A stretch of DNA of 64,000 nt, taken from the NCBI RefSeq assembly GCF_022201045.2, contig NC_068560.1, forward strand, positions 32,505,501-32,569,500, read 5' to 3'. The position numbers and the translations under genes were made by a program. This document shows positions 56,286-64,000 of this stretch, in pieces. The first letter of the stretch is position 1. The number at the start of each line of letters is the position of its first letter. Below the pieces are notes generated by a model that ran no database searches, was not told the DNA's origin, and saw nothing but the letters and a program-made list of their open reading frames with translations. This DNA comes from Citrus sinensis. Its lineage: Eukaryota; Streptophyta; Magnoliopsida; Sapindales; Rutaceae.

Positions 56286-56437
56286 ACAACATGCGATCGC
56301 CTTCCTAGTAAATTGTACAAGTATTATACGGATTAGCTGCAACGTCGTTTATTTGATGAGCTGATAACATGATCGACGACAAGCTGCTTGTACGTGGACG
56401 ACATGTCGCTCTTATTATTTAAGTAGTGCAAATTACA

Positions 56438-56867
56438 GTCGGCAAAATATGGGTTTGGGTCTGGCTCCCAAGCCCATATTATTTATAAGCTCAGGCCTTT
56501 CAACAGTCCTATCGAAGTTTGGACGGGCTGAACTTTGGTCGGGCCTGGACTTTTTCATTAAATATAAAATATTTTTTTAACAAATTAAAAGAATATTTAA
56601 ATTAGATATAATTATTCAATACATAATATAATAATAATTTAATACCCAAAATATTAGTAACACAACCTTATAAAAGGCATATACTAATATGAAAAATATT
56701 AATTTAATATTTTAGATTTTTTCTTTTTTATTTAAATTTAATTTATTTTTTATTTATAAATTAAAAAGTCCGAATATTTCTCCTAGATCTTTATCCAAAC
56801 CCAATCTGTGTGAACTTCGAATTTTTTAGTGCATATTCAGGCCCAACTCACGTTGCCAACCCTAGTG
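56438..56867. mobile_element. Possible non-autonomous element with GGCAA...GGGTTTGGG ends
   Basis: The left sequence GTCGGCAAAATATGGGTTTGGG and the reverse complement of the right end GTTGGCAACGTGAGTTGGGC are partly similar and enclose an AT-rich core; GGGCCTG-type motifs occur at both ends. No target-site duplication was established. Confidence 0.4.
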
Positions 56868-57829
56868 CAAGTTTTTAGAAACAGACGAGACACATCGTTT
56901 GATAAAAATACGGATTCCAGAGTATGCTTTTAAAACTCGAATCATATTTGATAAAAATAAACCAGGATAATAGTAATGATTTCACCCGTTTCCAAAATAA
57001 AGTCTCAAGTGCAAAATGACATTATGATTCACGACGTTAACACACAACCATTGACAATTAATTTGCATTACATTTCTTAGTTTCGATCACATATTCAAAA
57101 TTTAATTTGAAATTGTCTTCCATGGATTGGGGAGCAACTCAAAACCAAGTGATTTGCTTTTCAACACGTTCATCACATAGTTATAAAAGAAACATAGAAA
57201 ATCTTCATGGCAGCACCACATCAATATATTTAGTTCATAAACTGAATTTTCATACTTCTATTTCCTTGTTGTTCATGCGTAATTAGTGCCATTGAATATC
57301 AACATGATCTACCAAAAAAGGTTAAAAAATAGAAAGAAAAAGAAAAAGAGAAAGAGAAACCTCAATAATGTAACAAGGGCTAAAAAAATAAAAATTTTGA
57401 TTTCCTTTTTTTTCCCCGTAAAATTGACCAAAAAAAACATCATCATATATATATATAATTTTTTTTCTTTTTCTTGTAGAATTGACCTCCTGGAAAGGAA
57501 AAGGAAGCAAAGGACCAAATACCCAAAAGATGCAACACACTAAGCATCTTCCAATGCAAGACAAAACAGCCCCCCATCCAGCCTCTCCCAGCCAACAACC
57601 TTGAAGCCTAAAATTCCCCTGTTTCTAAACGTAGGCAGGATTGGAGCACCTGAAACTTATTGCACTATTTCCAAAATTCATTCTCCCACCCAAAGCCCAG
57701 CCACCTGCTTTCTACCCAACTCCTCAGCTTTCTCCAAAAACAAAAGAGAAAAATATTCAAAAAGAAACTAACCACCTGCCACCAAAAATTGTAATTTGTT
57801 GATCTACTATGTAATGGAACTAGAGTTAA
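56868..57829. other. Intergenic DNA and 3' untranslated region of the vasculin-like gene
   Basis: Purine-rich low-complexity runs occur at 57315-57360 and 57735-57770. The part just below 57830 is the 3' end of the minus-strand gene. No other gene. Confidence 0.45.
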
Positions 57830-60800
57830 TCAAGCCTCGGATCCAGAGTCAGATGAGCTCAATTCAGAGGAAGCTCCAACAACACTCGTTGCATGAAATT
57901 GAGGCAGCTTCAGCTGCATGCCTCGCTTCTCAAACTGCAAAATAAACTCCAACAAAATAAGTGAAATTCCATTTTACAGTGTTCAAACTAACTACAGTCC
58001 AAATAAAAGCAATAACTGAAGAAGATAAATTGTAGACACATTGGTAAAGTAGATACAAATATAAGGACAACTCAATCAGAGCTGAAATACAAAAAGGCAA
58101 AACTTATTTACCTCCTGATAGAAAGCCTTGATCTCCTCCTCCGTAAGTCCTTCATCCTCACCGGAGTTTTCCTCCCAGCCAAGAGAACGAAGGAATGCAG
58201 CCTCCTCATCTGGATCTACCGCTGCATAGCGGCTCATGGTCTTCTCACCAGCACCAGAAAATCTCTGAGTCTCTTTGTGAGTACCACCATTGATGGTCAC
58301 CTGGGCGCCATTCTCAATCACATGAGGACTCAAAGGAGCACTGATTACATCCTTAGTGACTTCACCATGTTTCTCCCCAGCAGGAGATGGTATGTCAGTG
58401 CCTGAATCCGCTGGGAGACCAGAAGTATTCATTGAGGTTTTCTTCTTTAGGAGATTGAAAAAATCATTCCGGCTCTGAGTTTGAGACAAGGAAGGTCGTC
58501 TTTCCGCACTGAATCCTGATATTGGATTCAACGCAGTGGCCTTGCGCTCCCCAGAAGGAAGTTTGGGGTTGTTTGGACTCCTTGGAGTAGCAGAAGCAAC
58601 TGATGGAACAGCAGTACTCTGGCTAGTTGTTGCTCGGCTGTTGGCATTATTTGTTGGACTAGCTCCATCCTTTGGAGAATGGGATACACCATTTTCCCAA
58701 GCTGGTTTGAGAACCAAAAGCTTCCCATGAGATGTCTTTGGCACATCAGTCTTGACATTTCCAACATGAAGAGATTGATTAGCATGGTGCAATGGAGCGG
58801 GCTGCTGTTGCCCATTCTTTACAGCCATACTCATGTCGCTGATCCTAACAGCCGTTTTCGGCTTAGATTTGTCAGAAAAATTGAGAACCTGAAAGGAAAA
58901 TTAGGTTACGATAACCTAGAACTCAACATACTTGTTCAAATTTTATACAAAAAGAGAAATTAAAAATGATGCAAAGTTATTGAAACAAACGTTTTTTATC
59001 AACTCCATTTTTTTCTTTCAGGTCACTTCACAAGGTAAAGAAAGATTTTCAAACTAACATTTTTGAGTAAGCATGCAAAAAGGAAACAGAGTTGCATTGA
59101 TAAATTTGAAACTCTCAGACTTATTACGGTTCTAAAGCACCAACTGTCCAGAAGCAAATGACGACCCTTTCTAAACATTTCCCCAAAAGGAGAAAAGTAG
59201 GTAATTTTTTTTTTTCACAGTTTGCTTCTGACACCTGATTCTATCAATGTATTGCACGTATCAAAATGCTCCATATGAAAATTTGACATATAGAGACAAA
59301 AATAATACTAGTAGGAAGGAAATAATGGAATGACAGGTACAATGTAAGAAATAGCAAAGTTCCTAGTCTCATTATCAGCATGTCTAGATATTGCACGATA
59401 CATTATCACACTTTTTCCACACTCCTCATGATCAATATCATCTACAGACACATCACCTATAATGTAACACAATATGTTCCTACCTAGAGTGCACACAAGT
59501 GAGAGAAGAGAAGAGGGGAGGTAAAAGATATCCACAAACCTAAACATAGTTTGCAAACCTTGCTGCCAAAAGCCCACTTTTGTGCAGGATATGTTTCTCA
59601 GTCAACCCAAGGGAGAAAAAATAAAAGAAAATTGAAAAAAAAAATGACAACTAATAAAGGAGAACAGGCTCCACATGTAAAGGTCCATTAGCGAAAGAAA
59701 ACATCCACATAAGGACAAATAACAAACAGAATCCAGCACGAGTAAAGCAGGTTATATGTTAACTATACAAAGATCTAGAGACAGACACTCTAATAAAAAT
59801 AATACTTTTGTCTAAATGAGAAGAGAAGAGAATATTTTTCTTTCCAGCAAAAGGGAGTAATTTGATATATTGTATTGAATGAATGGGACATACCATAAAA
59901 TGAAAAAATACTAAGCATAGAATTCCAGATAACATACACGCATTAAAGCAGAGCTTACCGAACTCTTAGGCATCGAAGGCGTCACTGGAATTAATTGCTT
60001 CGACTTCTTAATAGTCAATTCATCGAGTCTTTGTGTCTTCACAGATAACTAAAAGATAACAGAAAGTTGCCTTGTTAGACCATATATGGTTACTATTTTA
60101 ATAATCGAAAACAGTAGAAGTAACAAACTCAATTAAAAATAGAAATAATATAACTCAATTACCTGAGGTGCTGTGCGAGCTCGGGACGGAGCTTGTGCCA
60201 GCGCTTCAGCCATATTAAGACCAGCCATCACACTTGGTGGCCCAGACAATGTAGTACCTGAACCAGTTTGAGCAGACAGTGAACCTGAACTGCTGTTTCC
60301 AATTATAGGGGGCACCTCTGCAAGGGCTGATGTCCACCCCTCCCCCCCAATCAAAGTTGAATTACCAACAGGCAGGCTCTGAACAGCTGAGCTCAGCCCA
60401 GGAGATGAAACCCGTCCTATATCAGGCACTCCTTGCTTCTCTTCAGATCCAAGAGAGGGAAAATCCTTCTCAAATACAACCTTCTTGATGCTACTTCCAG
60501 TGCTACCCCCAGTAACATCATCATTCCCATTAATGTGGTTGCTATTGCTGTTGATCTTGGAATCCACTGCGACTCTTCGGGGCAACAGCTCATTCTGTTT
60601 CCTTGAGACCATTGAATGAGAACGACGCAAGTCCTTCTCCATCCTACTGCTTAAGATGCTTCCCAAAGGATCAGAAGAGTCACGATCCCACAAGTCCCCA
60701 TAGCTCGACCTCTCTTTATCCCTCTCACGGTCCTTATCACGATGATTTCTATTAAAACTACTATATGCATGCTTTGCAGAACCATTACTAGAACTTCTCC

Positions 60801-61175
60801 GTGAATTTGAAGACGAACTCCTGTCTAAAAAAGCTGAACGAGGGGCATCAAAATCACTTCCACTCTTAGAATTTCTAGTTCTTGTGTGATGGACTGATGA
60901 AGGAACATCTATATTTCCCAAAAAAAAAAAAAAAAAATTAAAAAAATCCACTTCAGCAACCACAGAATTTTAACCAATAGATATGCGGACAAAAAGACCA
61001 GAAGGAAACACATATAACAGATAAATCAAACAAATAACTATAGTTTAAAACTAGGCAAATTGAGAGTACCTGAGTGTGAAGATGAGGAAAAGTGGTTGGT
61101 GGAACCACCACCTCCAGTAACACTTCCGGCATTTCTCAACCATTGTGGAACTAATGTGGGTTCACTTTTTTCCAT
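57830..61175 (-). CDS. Vasculin-like (GPBP1-like) putative nuclear regulatory protein
   Basis: Five exons on the minus strand: 61175-61070, 60908-60163, 60048-59959, 58888-58112, 57934-57830; 607 residues. It starts MEKSEPTLVPQWLRNAG. A Ser/Arg/Asp-rich stretch (about 60-110, with KDRERDKERSS) precedes VVFEKDFPSLGSEE. A block SRNDFFNLLKKKTS lies near residues 453-466. The C-terminal segment DPDEEAAFLRSLGWEE...GLTEEEIKAFYQE (about 540-573) resembles the C-terminal motif of animal vasculin/GPBP1 (an LL.MGW segment followed by LTEDELKEF). On that basis a vasculin-like role in transcription is possible; no plant function is known to me. The rest is low-complexity and probably disordered. All exon junctions are GT-AG and in frame. 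Confidence 0.85.
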
Positions 61176-62250
61176 TACGAGCACTGAACACCATCAGATA
61201 TAGAAAAAAAATACACTTTTATCACCTTCTTCACCCCCTCCCCCAAAAAAATATTACTCTTCTGTAAGATATTTGCTAGGTTCTAACCTCAATTCTAATC
61301 TTTATTGTTTCTCACAAAAAGCCAACCTTGCTTCACAAGCACCACCAATTGGCCACGCGACCAATCAAGTCAGTCACCAATCACACCTGCGGCAGGCTCA
61401 GTATAAATGTCTCAATACTTCCGTGGGGTGCAAATTGAACGATTATATTAATAAAGGAATGCTACCCACTTCCTATCAATCAAGAGAAATTTCGTAACAA
61501 ATCCTAAACCAGGTGTAAAACAAAGGCAACGACAACCTAAGCAGGCATGAGAGTTCATATACAAACTACAATGGAATTGAACCACAAATCTGTCCCTCTC
61601 TACGTCTCCATCTTTATTCAAAAGATGGATTTGCAGACACCGCCGCCGCCGCCAACAACATCAACCACCACCACAACAACACACACTCAACAGACCCTCA
61701 TCTATTTTAAACCGCCAGTCCTTTCGAAAAATTACAACAAATTCACCCTTTAGGATTGCAACAGTGATTAAAAGGACTCACGATTCTTCACCTAAAATTC
61801 ATCTCCCTAAATTAGAGGGGAAAAAACCCTAGAAAAATCAAAGTCTGAGAGCACCAATATAATGCGCAGAAATAGAAAGCCTACAACATTAGACAGCATT
61901 AAATAGAAAATACCGCTGTATGTAAATTTCAGCGCTTAGGGTTCGAACAGCGGAAATATAAAAAAAAAATGAAAAAAAAGGGAAATTTTGATCGATGGTG
62001 CGTGAGAAGGAACTAACCCTAACCTGCTATGAATGATTGATTGTTGTTGCCTGACTAAACCAAAAACGTAACCGTTTTATAACCGCTCAGTATAATATTT
62101 TCCTTTTTTTCCCCCCCTCAATCCAAAACAATGGCGTTTTCTCGCAAGAGAAAAGGATTACGAGTTTGAGTACAAATAGAAAGGAGAGCGAGACAAAGTA
62201 CAAGAATGTGAATTAGGGTTTGAGTTTTGTTGAGAAATTAGGGTTTTGTT
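61176..62250 (-). promoter_or_regulatory. Leader of the vasculin-like gene, with probable 5' UTR intron and teloboxes
   Basis: On the minus strand a plausible leader donor CAG|GTTAGG lies near 62025 and an acceptor TTCAG|TGCTCG just before the ATG, suggesting an 0.8-kb leader intron. Two AAACCCTAATT teloboxes (62236-62246 and 62211-62221) lie above it. The GCC and ACC repeats at 61640-61680 are inside the presumed intron. Confidence 0.45.
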
Positions 62251-63491
62251 TTCATTTTTTATTTTGTGTTGGTGCGATGAGGAAACATAGAGAAAGGCGT
62301 AATTTCTGTTAGTTTCGGATACTGAGGAATGAAACGTATGAAGAACAGCCTCTTCTTCTAAGAAAATTGAGAAATCCCTTAATCGTTTTTCTTCTTTTTT
62401 TTTTTAATTTTCTTTATTTATATTTCCTTAATTGTTTTATGAGAGAGTGTTGAATTTTATTTTTATTTTTGTAGTTTTCTAGAATACCTTGCCTTGGTGT
62501 TGTTTTATTATATGGCGTGGGTTCTATTGGATCGTTACAACTTATAAACGGTGTGCGTATGTGACATATACTGACCCTATGAATGGTGGTGGGTTTTTGC
62601 GTCTGTACGAGCCATTTTCTTAATTACATTTTTTTTTTCTTTTTTTTCTTTACCTTAAAAAAAAAAACCATTTATTTAACATAAATTTAGCGAAACCGAC
62701 TTGTCAGTTGCGTTACAATATACTGCGAACGGTTCGATGGCCAGGGCCTCAGGATGGTGGAGGCAAATATGAAGTCTGTAAACGTCATCATCTTATCGCA
62801 AAGTAATCGTGTTCGACACAAATTTAGCCTACAATTACTAGGCACAGTTCCAAACAGTACGAGAAGATTACGAGGACTCAATAGCCTTAGAATTAAACAT
62901 CTAAAAACTAACATTAAAAAAATTTAATTAAAAATATTCTTAGAATAATAGACATAATTTATTTGGGGTGATAACATTTGGATTCCTGAATTTTAGTAAA
63001 ATTACATAAACAAATATAGTTTGTCTAACAGTTTTCATGCGAGTGCATATTCCATTACGCATTCATTAATAAAATCGATAATTTAACTATTATTCTGAAA
63101 TCATATGCAAAAACGCATTTGTTTCAAACTCTAAAAGAAATAATAGTCAAATGAATGATTCCCAAAAAAAAAAAGCAATCAAATGAATTCTAAAGGAACC
63201 AAAATGATAAGTATCCATATGAAGACAGAAAATTGTAAATTATGTCCTTATAATTTTACTAAAAGACCTTTTTGTTGTTATCCCAAAATATTTGTTATAT
63301 GTGTATATATAACAGGTGCGAATGCCCACATTTTTCTTAATACGGATATATTTTTAAATTGTGCGGCGGTTTGAAATAATTAAAACTTAATTTTTTTTAA
63401 TCTTTGATTTTAAAATGTATTCGCATGAAAAAATAAATAAATAAAGCGCCTGAACTAAAAAAGTAATATATAATGAAGGTGCCCACACTAA
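62251..63491. other. AT-rich intergenic DNA
   Basis: No gene or clear element was found. Confidence 0.5.
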
Positions 63492-64000
63492 GGTGGCGTT
63501 TGTTTTTTTTGTCTGAAATCTGAATAGACCTGAATTAGTCTGAATTATGAATAGATCTGAATGTCTGAATCTGAATAATATGTTTATTTTTTCATCTGAA
63601 TCTCAAAAAATAAGTATTAAGTTGTTTGTTTTTTTTCAACTGAAAAAACTGAAAATATGTACTTTTACATTTGTATCCTTATTAAATTTGAATGTCAAAT
63701 AAATAATATATTAAATACCACAATATTTTAACATTTATAAGTAAAATTATATCCAAGTGAATACATAATTATTTTAGAATTTTAATATATAAAATACCAT
63801 AAATTTCAAATTTTATCGTATGTAATATAAGAAATAAAAAACAAGGATATTTTTATGTGGGGCAAATGTCTATGGGTGAGTTTTGGGATAGACATGAAAA
63901 ATAAATTATAAAACATGTATATTTTTTATATTAGTAAGTAATTGACTTAATTCAAATTTCTCCATTAAGTAAAAAGTCAAAAAAAATTGACTTATTTTAT
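63492..64000 (+). mobile_element. Left part of a non-autonomous element, cut by the window end
   Basis: GGTGGCGTTTGTTTTTTTTG followed by repeats of TCTGAAT (CTGAAATCTGAATAGACCTG, TCTGAATCTGAATAA) resembles the GCGTTT-start ends of plant hAT-like non-autonomous elements. The right end is outside the window. Confidence 0.45.

Noticed and set aside
60909-60963. Frame extension of exon 2 of the vasculin-like gene with a Phe run
   Set aside because: It is the polypyrimidine tract of the intron read as protein; the AG at 60909-60910 is the acceptor.
61925-61960. GGTTCGAAC box resembling a tRNA T-loop
   Set aside because: No matching A box, anticodon arm or acceptor stem was found on either strand.

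Overview
This is a gene-poor, AT-rich window of nuclear DNA from a flowering plant. The evidence is GT-AG introns of 50 bp to 2.3 kb, multi-exon genes whose best recognisable relatives are plant proteins, telobox motifs near starts, and many MITE, SINE and LINE relics. The protein set looks like a rosid eudicot, possibly Citrus, but that name is a guess from general resemblance and was not tested.

Layout. 1-0.56 kb: AT-rich element with very long inverted arms. 3.4-6.2 kb (+): 11-exon GT31 beta-1,3-galactosyltransferase. 7.6-11.8 kb (+): 5-exon VPS9A-type Rab5 exchange factor. 13.9-14.2 kb: tRNA-derived SINE with target-site duplications. 16.3-16.5 kb: one-arm relative of the first element. 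17.3-18.0 kb (+): intronless plant-specific protein of unknown function. 19.1-23.7 kb (-): 9-exon MYST histone acetyltransferase (HAM1/HAM2 type). 25.5-26.4 kb: decayed nuclear copy of mitochondrial ccmFN. 27.1-27.3 kb: Tourist-like MITE. 28.3-39.1 kb (-): 19-exon protein with two PHD/extended-PHD modules. 40.9-44.3 kb: AT-rich repeats, including a 1.1-kb tandem duplication with a nested MITE. 45.2-48.3 kb (+): 4-exon TMEM50 homologue. 48.7-52.6 kb: two hAT-like elements and a broken LINE. 53.2-54.4 kb (+): 2-exon GH17 beta-1,3-glucanase, followed by a decayed tandem relative at 55.2-56.3 kb. 57.8-61.2 kb (-): 5-exon vasculin-like protein. 63.5-64 kb: edge of another element.

How the genes relate. 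There are no operons. Two neighbouring minus-strand genes are both chromatin proteins: a MYST acetyltransferase and a PHD/ePHD protein that resembles animal JADE/BRPF scaffolds of MYST enzymes. The GT31 enzyme and the VPS9 exchange factor act in the endomembrane system, and the glucanase is a secreted wall enzyme. I find no convincing undescribed system. The most informative observations are the ccmFN transfer, the datable repeat insertions with visible empty or target sites, the dying LINE and glucanase copies, and the MYST/PHD adjacency. Exon boundaries were read by eye from splice signals, frame continuity and remembered family sequence. All seven protein models close in frame, but none has transcript support here.
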